Below are positions 29,545-64,000 of a DNA stretch of 64,000 bases, piece after piece (position 1 is the stretch's first letter; each line of letters begins with the position of its first letter). Below the pieces are notes generated by a model. It was not told the origin of the DNA. It did not search any database and worked only from the letters and a program-made list of their open reading frames with translations. The stretch spans positions 35,054,977 through 35,118,976 of the forward strand of contig NC_066320.1 of the NCBI RefSeq assembly GCF_022539315.1, read 5' to 3'. Both the position numbers and the translations under genes were made by a program. The stretch is from Serinus canaria (Eukaryota; Chordata; Aves; Passeriformes; Fringillidae).

Positions 29545-32500
29545 CCTGTGAAGGTTTCTTTTTCTTTGCCGGTCTCTTGTGCCTACTTACAAGATTTCTT
29601 CATGCCCAAAGAAAGTATTTAAACCCTCCTGACACTTGCATGATAGCTAACAGTCACTCCCTAGGTTTTGACCCCACTTTGTGATAAGCCTGTGTTCTTC
29701 ACATACTGTTTCTTCACAGTAGACAGAACAGGGTCAGATAAGAGGTTTTTTTAAGTAATCTGATAGCTCTCTGGAAAGAGTAATCAAACTCTAGATAATG
29801 GAGACTTAAGCAAAGCTTAAATGGTTTACCAGAATTATTTGACAACTGTGTCCATATTATGAAGTCAAGAGTTTTAATTTTTCAAATGAAAAATAACTCA
29901 AATATTTCCATATGCTTATAAAAATTTTCCACCTGCTTATACGTATGCTGATGCTGTACCCTGAAACTGATGGATACGTGGAGTGTTTACCTTCTTCCTC
30001 TTCCCAGATTTGCTCTTGAGGATACTGAGAAGCAATTTATGAAGGGTTAAAATAAACTTTTCTTCTTTTCTGCTCTGTAGTAAAGTATTTATGTTTAGTC
30101 ACTTTAGAAACAATATTGCCTCTTCCATATTTGTGTCAGTGAATATTTTTTGTTGTGTAAACTGCTTTGCTGGTTTATTTTTTTGCTATATTTCCTTGCT
30201 CTTCTAAGCCACTATTTTGTCATGATTGTCATAAAAATTGTGTTCAATAGCAAAGTAAGCATCTTTCAAGCTTAGCTTCAGTAATTGTTCAGCTGTTCAT
30301 ATTGCATGTTGTGTTACTAGGAATACAAAAGCAACGGTATTTTTATGGTTTTCTGCTGCATCTGGGGAAGAAAATATCTGAGAGTCACTGTGCATGATAC
30401 TCTGAAAAGTCAGTTCAAGGTGTAGTGGAAAAAAAAAGTAAATAGAATAGTAGAAATTATCACTTAAGGAATGAAATGCAGAATAAAAGACCGTATTATG
30501 CCAGTATATTAATCCTTTCTTTGTCCAAATTTGAGTACTCTGTTCTCTACTGCCGTTCCGGACTTTCCCTTGGCTAGCATGTGGCACTGTGTTTGGACTA
30601 ATCAAGGAGGTGGAGGAAGAGCACTGGAGATCATTACATATATATGAAATAGCGTTGATATAAGGAAAACAAGAGCATCCTATGCAGATGTCTTAGTGGC
30701 AGTGTAGTCTAAGGAATTGCTGTGCTTCTCTTTCTGGTGCTAATATTCACTTGTATAGATGGGTGGGCAGTTAGTCTCTGAGCACAATATTACTGTGATC
30801 AAGCTGTCTTGCTTGGGGACAGGAATTGCAGCTTTGATCAGAAGGGGTGGCAAAAGTGGTGCTCCTCTGGTGCTAGAATTGTTCAGGGACAACTCGAACA
30901 TGACAGCAGATGGAGGAATGAGGAGGTAGTTGCACTGCAGGTCTTTAAAATCATCAGTCATATGAAGGTGAATAACCCCAGTCTCCACAAAGCTGGAAAC
31001 TAGGAGAGTATTCTACTAGTTTTGATTGCTTTCTTGTCCTACCCATGTAATTTATCTGGGCATCTGATAGACTGCTGTTCTACCTATGAGTTTTGTTTTT
31101 TTTTATTTGTTTACTTATGTGATGTCTGGCAATTGTACAACCTTCATTTGATGGATGTAGGGAAACTGGAACAGAATGGGATCTTAACAGCTGATGCAAC
31201 CTGATGTTTTGCTGCTCAGTGCTCAAAACAGGTGGTGGAAGAAAGTAGCAAGATTTAATTGAGGCAAGAGTAAAGAGATGTTAGGAAGAAGGAAATGCTT
31301 GAAAGATGCTAATTAATCCTATATTGAGGTTTATTAGTGGTTTAATAGTGCTTGATTAAATTAACCTGAGCTTATGTTCCTCACTTAGAAAGTTTGACTA
31401 AAGCAGATACTCTGTGTGATTTTTTTTCCTCATTTTTGTCTTTTTAATTAGCTGGGGAATAAAATATTTGCACAGAGATGTACTTGTGTTTCTTGCAGTT
31501 ATGTCTGGGATGCAGGCAGGTGGACTGAAGCATATGTGCCTACACACATGGTTATTACCATTAGGATAGTTCCATACTTTTTCTTGAAGATGGAGCTCTC
31601 TTTAGGATTACTGAAGGTTTACTATCTTTAACTGCCTGAAACTGCAGTTTTACATTGCTCACTTCTTAGTATGCTTGCAAAGGTAAGTACACTACACTAA
31701 GGTAAGTAACTGCTGACCACAGGAAATCTAGGATTCCCTGCCATTAACAAGGGTCCTTCCATAAAAACTACTGGTTTCATGTGGCAAATGAAACCACTGA
31801 TTTATTTTGTATGCATTTTCTCTTACCAATTCAATACCTATTCGAGTATCTGAAAAAGAAAAGCAGCACCTCAGTATCTGCAATGGTTATGGAGAACCTT
31901 TTGCTTTTTATTTGGAAGCACATTTTACAGAAGTCGCACATGCTAAAAATTGGCCAGGTGAGCTTAAAATGAGAGCATTTCCATTTCTTGTTAGCTTTTC
32001 GAAATTAATCACAGAATCACAGAATATTCTGTGTTGGAAGTGATCAGCAAAGTCCACCTCCTGAAAGGCTTGACTTAATATAGAAAAAAGGCTTGTCTTA
32101 ATACAAAAAAAAATAAGTCAACTGTTGTGATACACCTTTAGTCGCCATTCTAATTTTTTTGTGAGTGACCAACATTCTGGAGTTGTCATTCATTTTACTC
32201 TGCAATTGCTAATAATTGGAGTGGGGAGGAGGGGAGAGCAGGGCTTACCTGCATTAATATGATTAAACCAAATTCCACTTCTGGCAAAGTAAAGGTCTCC
32301 AAATAGTCTTCTAACAAAGACCTTATGATGACATTATTTTTGGGGTATGTTTTTTTTTGTTTGTTTGGGGTTTTTGAGGGGAGAAGGATGGGGAGGATCT
32401 TATGGTTTTGGTATTTTTTCTTCTTTTTAGCAGGAGCTGGGGGAGTTGTTTAATTTCCCTTGTTTGGAGAGAGTGATATGTTAATGACAGATAATTGTGA

Positions 32501-32890
32501 GTTGGATTTTCTGTTAATTCTTGAGATACTGAAGTTTTTCCAAATGTCGTGAACTCCACTTCCCACCACTTGAATATTCTACATTCTTTGTGAAGTTTTC
32601 TCTGCAATTTTGAGACCTTAATTTAAGATTGTTTCTTGATCCCAGAAGGTGATATTTACAATTTAAGAAAACAAAACAAAACAAAAAAATAAACAGCCCC
32701 CCCAAACAAATAAACAAAAATAGCCCACAGAACAACTCCCTTGCAACAATATGGGAATTGATACTGTTGGAATTTATTTGAATTCTAATAGGAATATAAC
32801 AGTGGTAATATAACATAGGTGAGGACAGGAAACAGTATAACTAGTGTCTGGGGGTCTGCTGTGGATTTGGTGGTGTCTTTGAAGATGAAA
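29545..32890. other. Non-coding stretch between the orphan CpG island and CR1
   Basis: AT-rich sequence with no recognisable exon. If the CpG island at 28.9-29.5 kb is an upstream ALDH18A1 promoter, this would be intronic. Confidence 0.5.
32008..32062 (-). mobile_element. CR1 LINE 3' terminal remnant
   Basis: 'atcacagaatcacagaatat' followed by 'tctgtgttggaagtgatcag' and 'caaagtccacctcctg' is the reverse complement of the CR1 3' terminus, about 55 bp. Confidence 0.8.
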
Positions 32891-32894
32891 AGCT

Positions 32895-33735
32895 ATAGAT
32901 TTGTGCTTTCTGCCAATTGCAGTGATGAGTGCTTGAAGATGACACTGAGTTGTGCAGGAATGTTTGTCTGCTGTTGTGCAGGAAGGCTCTCCAGAAGGAT
33001 CTGGACAGGCTGGATTGGTGGGCCAAGACCAGTGGTATGAGGGTCAACAAAGTGAAGTGCTCTTCCTGCCTGTGGGTGACCACAGCCCCATGGAGTGCTC
33101 CAGGCTGGGGGAAGAATGACAGGAAAAGGCAGGGTGTGCTGGTCGACTGGCTGAATATGAGCCCACGTGACAACACCTATGACATCTGGCTTGTATCAGC
33201 CATGGTGTGGCCACATGCCCAGGGTAGTGACCATTGCCCTTCACTGGGCACTGGTGAGGCCTGCAGCTTTAATCCTCAAGTCAGTGTTGGGGCTCTCCAC
33301 TGTAAGAAGGACAGTGAGGGACTAGAGTGTGTCCTGGGAAGGGAATGGAGCTAGGGAACGGTGTTGAGCACAACTCACATGAGGTAGCTGAGGGGGTTCA
33401 GCCTGCAGAAAAGAAGGCTCAGGGGGAAAACCCTCTTGCTCTGTGCCATCCTCCCTGACAGGAGGATGCAGCCAGGTGGGAGTCTGTCTCTGTTCCCCAG
33501 GAACCAGTGACAGGATGAGAGGAAATGGCCTCAAGAAGTGCCAAGGGAGGTTTAGGTTGGATATTAGGAAAAACTCTTCACAGAAAAGGTCAGGCACTGG
33601 CACCCATTCACTGTTCACAGTAGTGATAGAGTCACCATCCCTGGAGGGATCTAAAGCACCAGGCAGTGCCCATGGCAGCTGACAGTGCTTTTCCTAGCTG
33701 TGTAGGTGTGATGCTTAGGGTTGGATTAGGGCCAC
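32895..33735 (+). mobile_element. CR1 LINE fragment
   Basis: Plus-strand CR1 shows a reverse-transcriptase distal remnant and 3' part: 'gatctggacaggctggattg', 'gagggtcaacaaagtgaagt', 'cactgggcactggtgaggcc', 'aaactcttcacagaaa' and 'atccctggagggatctaaag'. The open frames at 32819-33354 and 33443-33682 come from this element and are interrupted by stops, so it is dead. Confidence 0.92.
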
Positions 33736-33739
33736 CACG

Positions 33740-34215
33740 GTTGCGGACTGGTTGCATCTAAGGCCGCTGCAGTCAGGGATGCATCCAAAAGAGGGCTGCA
33801 AAGATGGTGACAGGTCTCCAGGGAAAGCCATCGAGGAGCTGTTGAGGGCATTTAGCTTGTTCAGTCTGGAGGAGTCTGAGGGGAGACATCGTTGCACTCT
33901 GCATCTTCCTCCCAAGGGGCAGCGGAGGGACAAGACAATGACCTCTGCTCTCTGTGACCAGTGACAGGACCTGAGGAAACCGCTGGAACTGTGTCAAGGG
34001 ATGTTTAGGCTGGAACATCAGGAAAAGGTTCATCCCCTAGAGGGTTGTCAGACCCCGGTCATGGGCCCAAGGCTGACAGAGCTCAAGAAGCATTTGAAAG
34101 ACTCTCAGGCATGTGGTGTGATGGTTGAAGCTGTCCTATGCAGGGCCAGGAGCTGGACTTTGATGATCCCTGTGGGTCCTTCAGTGCTCAGGATATTCTA
34201 TGGTTCTAAATTACC
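33740..34215 (+). mobile_element. CR1 LINE 3' end, second copy
   Basis: A second CR1 3' segment in the same orientation follows directly: 'atgcatccaaaagagggctg', 'ggagtctgaggggagacatc', 'ctctgctctctgtgaccagt' and 'ggagctggactttgatgatc', ending ATTCTATGGTTCTAAA. It belongs to a different CR1 subfamily from the preceding copy and resembles the element at 5015-5450. Confidence 0.92.
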
Positions 34216-34559
34216 CCAATTCCCTTAATTTAGAAGTGACTTCAAATGGGATATGGGAAGTAAGTGGAGAGCAAAGCCAGCACTCTTGCACTTGTGAAGA
34301 GGTTTGGGCTGCAGTGGAGAAAAGAAAGGATGTAAACGGCGTAACGAGCTAAAGCCAGTCTCAGAAGGTTGGCTGCAGATCCCTTTCATCTGCTGTGCAG
34401 CAGACTGCAAACATGTGAGAACAAGGAGAATCCAGGTTAAGGGAGGCCGCTGTGGGAGATGGCTCAGCAGCTTTTGCTTCGGGTAGGGCTGTCTGAACTA
34501 GTCTGGGGCTAGACTAAACAGTTGTTAATGCTGTAACTTACAAAGGCCAGGATTTTGTG

Positions 34560-34993
34560 CTGCAACGTGGAGTGGAATTACATCATCTCCGCTAGCGCCG
34601 GGGGGAAGGAGCGCGGGCGGGTACGGCGAGGCGGCGGTCGGTGACGTGACGTGGCTGCTGCCGCCGCGGCCGCGGATTGGCTGCGGCCGAGGGCGCTCCG
34701 GGCAGGGATTGGCTGCGGTGGGTCAGCGGGGCCGCGGCGGCGGGAGCGCGCCCGTGTGTGGCCGGTCTGCCTGCGCGTGCTGCTCCGTGGGCCCGCGGAG
34801 CGCGCGGGGTCCGAGAGCTCCGGGAGAGCTCCGGGAGAGCCCCGGGAGAGCCGCGCGGCCTCCGCTCCGCTGAGAGGCCACCGAGGGCCCGGCCCTGCCG
34901 CCGCCGCCGCTGCTGCTGTACAGCGCCTCCTGTGCTGCAGAACTCATTTATAGGCTGGATCTGGCAGAATGGACTAACACCAGGCTCCTGCAG
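34560..34993 (+). promoter_or_regulatory. ALDH18A1 CpG-island promoter and probable non-coding exon 1
   Basis: This CpG-dense block has repeated GATTGGCTGCGG motifs (inverted CCAAT boxes near 34675 and 34707) and GC boxes. It ends in an exon-like segment with a good donor, CTGCAG/GTACTG, at 34993/34994. The first coding exon of ALDH18A1 begins at an acceptor (38175/38176) 30 nt before its ATG, so a non-coding upstream exon is required and this is the natural candidate. Open frames inside it are compositional. Confidence 0.75.
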
Positions 34994-37900
34994 GTACTGC
35001 CCTGGTCAGCGCTCGGAGGGGTTCCGAGGCCAGGACGAGGTGCAGCTCTGCCGTGACCGGGCTGTACTGCTGGGATGCGTTCTTGAGAGAAAGGAATCGC
35101 ATGGTACTTGCTGCTCTGAACTGCCGCTTCTCTGCACGTATACCATCTGCAGAACCCTGGTGAACCTATATGCGAGCTGCTCTAAAGACCATTTATTTGA
35201 AGTTTTCATTTATTTTAGTCAGTTCTTCTGAACTGGTTTCTCTCTGGGAATGTTTCTAGGGTTTGCACGAAGAGCTGCAGATCTTTTTTTTTTTCCCTTG
35301 CAGTTGGTAAGGTAATGAAGCGGTTTAGATAATAAAAGCCTCTGAATGTTACCGAGGACTTAAAATTTGTGTTGTGGGAAAGACTTACTTCATAGAAATT
35401 ATGTGCATTTCCTTTGAACTTGTTTTATCTCTGTTTCTGTGCTTAAGTGTTTTGGAAAATAGTTCTGTCGATCAGAGTTTGACTTCCAGAATTTTTTCGC
35501 TTGTGGAATGTTTTAATGCTCAGATATTTGCCTTTATATCCAAAACTGTGAAAACAGTTTATTTAGTTTAATCAATTCACTAAAAGTAATTGTGGACATG
35601 CTATGGCTCTGCAGCCAACAGACTGAACAAACAGTGTTATAGACTCTGGTTTTCAAGGCAGAAATTTTAGAATTTGAGATCGCTGGTTGCTTTGGAGAGT
35701 AGCTAAATCTCTTTGCATTGATCTGGAACAGCATCTAAATGTACTGTGCTACTTAACAGCTGTTTTAATGATAATAAATACATGAAAACTAGGACATGGT
35801 ATTGCTTTCTATGAGCAATAATACAAGGATAACTTTCATTATTTAAAAAGATAATAGGAAAATGATATTTTTAAAGGTCATGTTTGGAGACTAGTTTGGA
35901 AGAATTAGGTTTTTCTGGTAGTGGAAAAAAAAAAATTAAGCTGATGCTAGAAGGAATACCTGAATAATGCATTTTTCTTTTTTTTTTATTGCTTCCTCCA
36001 AGTAAGGAAGGAAAGTTTTATTTTTAAAAAATTAATTTTAATTCTACACCTTTTTTTTTTTTTTTTGGTCACTGAATCTCAGAACCCTTCCAGCTATGGA
36101 AGTGGTGGAAATGTGAGTGGAATAGAAAATGAGGATTAAAATTAACTTTAAATCCTTGACTGAGTGAGAGGAGAGAAGGAGTTTTATTAGCCTGAAAAAA
36201 GCCTGTAGTTACATATCGTAAACTGTGCTTTATTTGTGTTTTCTGGCAGCATCCATTTCCATTTCACATACTGATACCTCCTGCTGTTTTAAACTCTCTG
36301 TTTTCTTATTAACTTGCTGTCCTTGTCTTCTCTCACAACCTAGTTTCAGAAACATGCTATATTTTATAATCTTTTTCCTTCAAAAGATCCACACTGACAC
36401 TTCTCACTCTTCATTGTCTGCCTGCTTTTAGCAAAGCTGTCTCCGGCAAAGGGAAACGGGAGACAGTCTTCCAGAAGGACAAGGTTGCTCTTAGTTGCAA
36501 GCAGCCTGTAGTGAGAATGTGAAGTGGTTTTCCAGCAGATGAGTAGGAGCAGCCAAGGAGATGGCACAGTTTGATCCGGCCAGTGTGGTCTGTATTCTGT
36601 GACAGCGAAGTGCCAGGTGGAGGTTATTACTATAGCAGGAGTTGCAGGTCTGACAGGAGAGGTAAGAGGAGGTGTCTGGAGGTGAAACTTCAGGTAGCGT
36701 GCCTGTTTCTGTCCTTTAAGGGGCATAGTCTGTAGAGGGAGCTGAAGAGGACCGGGCAGTTCCATTCAGGGGGTTTGTTGTGGAAAGGGGTCTGGATAAA
36801 GAACCTGGTGTTTGCCAGCTCATGTCAGGAGCTGCTGGATCTGGAGCATCTCTCTGAGACCTAGTAAGACCCCCTTGAGAAGACAGTGTCTAACAGAAGA
36901 GGTCAAGGTGAGCTTGAAGGTGGAAGGTTGAAACATAAATAGTGGGAATTGTGCAACCCTGGAGGCAGGTGCATGAGGTGCCTGGTAAGGGTTCAAAGGG
37001 AGAACCTTTGTCTAGGTACTACTGTTCCCCCGCTTTAAGCTTACCCTATTATGAGAAGAGAACTTTGTGACAGCGTTGCATGATCTGCTCAGAATCCTTT
37101 GTCTGGCTCATCCTGGAAATACAGAACTGTGAAGGACATTGCAGATTAATATTATTAAAGTGCCGTGCAATGTAAGCTTTACTAGACAGGAGGAGCATTA
37201 TGTGCTGGTGGCTGCCTTGTCTAATGTAGTTGTGTATATTTTGGTAAGGATTATAGTGAGGGATAATAGTACGCTATTGATGTAGGGTAATGAGGCTTCT
37301 TCAAGTGTCCTCTTTTCAATGCTTTCTCTGTACCATAGTTTTTGCAGTTTTTTTGCTATATTTCAATGTTGCTGGAAAATGGATTGAAAGCAAGGAAAGG
37401 AAGGAAAGGTTTGTAAAAGGAGAAGGAGAGGTTTTGTGGTTTAAATACTGTCTGTCTGGGAGAACTGGATTCTTCCTAATCTCGTTTGTTTCCGTGGTGA
37501 AACTAGATGCAGTACTTGAACTAGACCTGTCATAGGAGATGGGTAATTGTATATCCCTTGTTTGCTGTGTACTTACTCTAGTGAATTTTAGAGTTAAAGA
37601 ATCCTGAGTGTTTAAAGGTTCAGTCAAGGGAAACGAATGCCAAGTGCTGGGAAATTTGTGTCTTTATTTGTAATCAAGATAAGATCTTGTAATTTGATAG
37701 TTCTCAGGGAAAAGTGAATGAGCATATTTCCTGTATTGAATAGGGCTGAGATTCATGAGAAATACAGTAAGATGGTCTCTTGTGAGGTGTACAGAGAAGT
37801 CTGTATGATACAACCTCTCTACTTTTTTCTTCCAGGCTTCTCCATGAAAAAAATATTACTTTTATCCACTGTAGGTACATTCGCTAATAGTGTTTTCCCT

Positions 37901-38175
37901 TCTCAGGGAGCCATGTTTTATTCTTTACCTTTAATAAAGATCTGGCAGCAAGTAAGGAAGAGGGGCCTTAAGTTCTTCTATATCATAGTCCATGTGCAAA
38001 TTCTGCAAAATGGAGAGTGGGCACGAGGAAATTGTATTAAGATCTTAATTGTATTAAGATTGTATTTCCTTTTTTAACAGGAAAAGAGGAGTTGGACTGA
38101 GGGAGTGGGCGAGGAGAGAAATACAGATGGACAGTCATTGCTATTTAACCATCCTCCCTTCGTTTTGTCTTGCAG
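34994..38175 (+). other. ALDH18A1 intron 1
   Basis: AT-rich intron of about 3.2 kb with short poly-T runs (35287-35297, 36049-36066). A somewhat GC-richer, purine-rich stretch at about 36420-37030 contains no exon that I can support. It ends in TCTTGCAG before the first coding exon. Confidence 0.65.
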
Positions 38176-38205
38176 ATATCCTTGATTTGCAGAAGGCATC
38201 TCAAA

Positions 38206-60820
<22,615 letters not shown>

Positions 60821-61500
60821 AAACAATAGGGAGAAAATCCAAGATATAATTATTTCCTGAAGTTGTTCGGGCTTCAGGATAATCTCTGAAGGTGAAGGAG
60901 TTTGTTTTTCATCGTGAGAAACATTGTCCTTGGTCATTTTGCAGTGCAATGAATACGAAATGATCCCATCAATGAGAATTCTCCCCCTCCCCCCCCTTTC
61001 AGTTTTCTTAGACAGAATCTGCAAACTGACCTCACTTCTCCCAAAGACAGATTTTTTCAAATCATATAGGTAACATAAGGATTTCAGTATCGACTACATA
61101 CCTTTTTTATCCCAGTGCTCTCTGTAGCAAATATGTTTGGTGGTGGAGCCTAATCTTTTTTTCCTAAGTTTCGATTTATTCAAGTATCTGTTCTTGAGAA
61201 CAGACACAGCAGTTTTGGTTTTGAGGGTTTTTTTCTTCAGTCTTAGGATCATGGCATCTCTTGAGGGCCGGAAAGCTTTATGCTGAATTTCTTTGTATTT
61301 GATCAGTCTTGAGATAGGGGGACAGATGTTCCAAATGTATAGTAAACTTTTGCCAAGAAACCTTTTATATCTAATTCTTTGTATTGTTGACTGTTGTAGA
61401 TAAAAAACATCATTGTCTGCTATGTTAATTTTGTTACTTACTTGTATCAAAGGTTTATTTTTCTTCGGTTTATATAAAACTTACTCTAACAGCATTTTGA
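60821..61500 (+). other. Probable ALDH18A1 3' UTR
   Basis: Non-coding, AT-rich sequence follows the stop codon at 60818-60820. No canonical AATAAA was seen in the first 700 bases, so a variant signal or a longer 3' UTR is likely; ATTAAA occurs only far downstream, near 63417 and 63728. Confidence 0.5.
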
Positions 61501-62260
61501 TCATGGCTTGTCCAGAATGAAGCTCTCCACTTGCATGAACACTTCCTTCTCATGGTGCACTGCAGCCTCTCCACACGGCTGGCAGCCAGAGCTCCCCGAT
61601 GGCTGCAGGACATCCCGCTCTCAACTGGGGGGGCCCGGTGTGCTACTGCCCCATCAGGGTGTCGTTTCCTTTCCTGCCAGCTGCTCTCCACTGCTGTCCT
61701 GGCATGGGTGGTGGACGCACCGTGCTTGGGATCCGGTGCTGCTGCGCCCCTTTCTCTGGTCACAGGGGCATCACGATAGGGCCCAGGGTGCATCTCCCCT
61801 CTGAGCAGATGCCGTACGCTGCTGGGCATGGGTGAGGCGAGTGAGACACCTCGGTAGGTGCGGATGGCTCCTGTTCGCTGAAGGTGGCACGGCAGAAGAG
61901 CTCAGATTGGCATCAGAGAGTCGCAATGCAGAGGCTACAGTGGGGGTTTTGCCTGGTCATGAGGGCCATGGTGGTGTTATGACCACGGTCAAGTGTGTGC
62001 AGTCAGCCCCGGGTGCACAGACACCCAGCAGCAGGTGGGCCCCAAAGCAGGGCAGTGCTACTGAGGCTCCCCTGCCTGGGCTTGCTGGCGAGTAGTAAGG
62101 AAAGTGGCTTAAGAACCCTCTTCCGCTGAAGTGAAGGTAAGGGAAGGATGCTGAGGGGGGGATGTCTCTGTGGAAAGGGGGCAAAGTTGGGAATTGCAGG
62201 AAGGGGTTTACAGTTAGTGTAGGGGACAGAGCTCTTCAGGAGCAATTCCCTTGGGGCAAG
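61500..62260. other. Unassigned GC-rich block
   Basis: The composition switches abruptly to GC-rich just after the ALDH18A1 3' end, with open frames on both strands (up to 119 codons on the minus strand at 61470-61829). I do not recognise a protein or a repeat family. It could be an old LTR or ERV piece, a GC-rich retroposed segment, or part of a non-coding exon. Confidence 0.4.
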
Positions 62261-64000
62261 TCAAGGGAGCACATTAGTTCTCAACATGATGTGAGAACTG
62301 TGCCAAGGAAAGCAGTTCCAGCATGTCTCTGTGTTGTATAAACTCTGTTAGTCTGTCTTCTGCATTGTACACTGTACCTTCCTTGGGTCTTGATGTCTCC
62401 ATAGCTCTTAGTGATCACTAGGCACCTTGGTAGCCTTCCTGCAAGTTGCAAGTGCATTGCCATATCAGCTTAGTGCCTGTCAAGCTTTTCTTGTCTTGCA
62501 ATTCCAGCTTAGGGTGTGGATCTCTCTGGTGTCTATCATATTGTAGATTTTTCTGAGCAGTCATCCCTCACAGTGGTGAGGTAGGGCCTTCACTTCCATT
62601 TCTGTGAGGTTTTTTTTGACAGAATTGTCTCCAGGGATTGCATCCCCATGTCCATAACAGTCTTTTGTTAAAGCTTGGCTTCCTGCTCGTTCATCATTCT
62701 GCTTTTGATGGCTCTCATCCACATCTCCACTGATGGCCATAGCAGTCACCACTTTCCGGGGCTGCTGTAGAGCACCTGCACTGTCATGGCACTGTTGGAC
62801 TTCTCTGCTGGTGGGTGCCATATTCCCTGTGGAAGTCATTGTTGCTCGTGCGCTTATCGCATCTCACAGTCACAGTGCTTGCGGTGTTGGGTGTCTGTGT
62901 CTGTTGGAGCTGCCCTGCCCAAGGGTGTAGCAGTACTAAAGACAGGGTAGCACAGCCTCAGGGTGGTGTAGTAGTATCTTGATCTGTCTAGATACTTTTG
63001 GCAAAGACCATACGATTCATCTCTGGGCTGTAGACAGTGGGAACAGTTATCTTTGTCTTTTGAGGGTGCCAGGCTCTGGCCTTCAGAGAGCAGTAGCTGG
63101 TATGGTAGTGGAGTGGCTGGATCTTGAATGTGCTTTGTCTTATACAGGTGGAGCTCAATATCTGGGTTCTTTTAGCTGTGTTAGCATAGAGTAAGCTAGA
63201 ACTGGACAAAGTCAATGTTTGATAGATCTTTACTTGTCATGGATTTCAAAAAAAAAAAAGTGAATTTGAGTGCTCAAGTATTTCTAATGAATTTTTAAAG
63301 CCCACAGGCTTTTAGTTAAGGTAAAAACTCTACTTCTTTTAACTGTCCACTTGCTTGATGAATTCTTTGGTCAAATCCTGGAATTTTATCTTTCAAGGTT
63401 TGGGAAAAAAGTTACAATTAAAAGCCTTACAAAAAAAGGCTCTGTGTTGAGTGTGAGGGCATGAGAGCGCTGATGAGGTTTTATTTAACTGTAAAGGTAA
63501 CCAACAATTTTAAAGTAATTTTTTAAAATTTCATTATGGTTTTCTTTGCAAGTGCACTTGTTTTCATCCAGGCAAACACAGTTTAGTAGCTAGAAAGTTG
63601 CAATTTTTCCATGTTCTGTAGACAAAATGGAATTGTCTTCAGAGTTTCTAGTCTCTTACAGAATGAGATAGCCTGGGAATTAATAGGTGGGTGATATTGC
63701 ATAGCAGTGTAGAACATTTCACTTTAGATTAAAATCCTGTTAATATTATTGGAGTTCTCTGATGAAAATTTGATAAATGTAATTTCCTAAGTCAGCTGTG
63801 ATTTCTAAAGATCTTATACAATTATAGGTTAAAAAAGGTGTCAGTATATGGAGTGTTTCATAATGCGGGTGTGTTTAGTGCCAGAGACAAAATTGTGCCG
63901 AGTCAAAATGTGAATTGAAACATTTTAGTGGTGTATGTTACATGATGGTAATATAGAAAGCAATGTTAATGTTCTAAAACATTCTTACAAGCAGGTGTTT
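62260..64000. other. 3' flank to window end
   Basis: Mixed-composition DNA without a supported gene. A 92-codon minus-strand open frame at 62561-62839 is hydrophilic and unrecognised. In mammals the next gene after ALDH18A1 is SORBS1, but none of its coding sequence is recognisable here. Confidence 0.45.

Noticed and set aside
32929..33354. 141-codon plus-strand open frame
   Set aside because: It lies fully inside a degraded CR1 element and has no continuing reverse-transcriptase frame.
34646..35231. Several GC-rich open frames up to 184 codons at the ALDH18A1 CpG island
   Set aside because: They overlap in different frames, have Arg/Gly/Ala-rich composition from CpG content, and do not splice into the ALDH18A1 coding frame.
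62561..64000. 5' end of SORBS1, expected downstream of ALDH18A1 by mammalian gene order
   Set aside because: No SORBS1-like peptide was recognisable in any frame, so the gene is not claimed.

Overview
This is vertebrate, specifically avian, nuclear DNA. The exons are short and phase-consistent with GT/AG splice sites. Many CR1 LINE fragments are present, with the 3' end characteristic of bird CR1, together with several solo LTRs of types I associate with songbirds. GC is moderate, with sharp CpG islands at promoters. Bird is secure; songbird is an inference from the LTRs.

Three protein-coding genes can be read exon by exon. (1) CFAP46, minus strand, 5' part only: six exons between 7745 and 1119 encode about the first 220 residues of this large ciliary central-apparatus protein. 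The gene runs off the left edge. (2) TCTN3 (tectonic-3), plus strand, 12565-26457: a ciliary transition-zone glycoprotein with a signal peptide and a hydrophobic C-terminal tail. The exon expected to carry its N-terminal cysteine-rich segment is not visible, and one short exon does not join its neighbour in frame. (3) ALDH18A1 (P5C synthase), plus strand, non-coding first exon about 34.6-35.0 kb and coding exons 38206-60820. The full reading frame is recovered across 17 coding exons, 799 codons in the long form, including the two-residue alternative donor that distinguishes the long and short isoforms.

Layout: 1-7.75 kb CFAP46 with a CR1-bearing intron; 7.65-8.18 kb its CpG-island promoter; 8.2-12.3 kb a divergent intergenic gap with a TA repeat and a GC-rich probable LTR; 12.29-12.49 kb a 99-bp duplication directly against the TCTN3 promoter; 12.5-28.5 kb TCTN3 and its likely 3' UTR; 28.9-29.5 kb a CpG island with no assigned gene; 32.9-34.2 kb CR1; 34.6-60.8 kb ALDH18A1; 60.8-64 kb its 3' flank, including an unexplained GC-rich block at 61.5-62.2 kb.

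The TCTN3-ALDH18A1 tandem matches mammalian gene order. CFAP46 as the upstream neighbour does not, because in human the gene beside TCTN3 is ENTPD1. CFAP46 and TCTN3 both serve cilia and are transcribed divergently. ALDH18A1 is a metabolic gene making the proline, ornithine and arginine precursor. I found no novel system. The points most worth checking are the TCTN3 exon anomalies, the orphan CpG island, the neighbour change at CFAP46, and several small sequence rearrangements.
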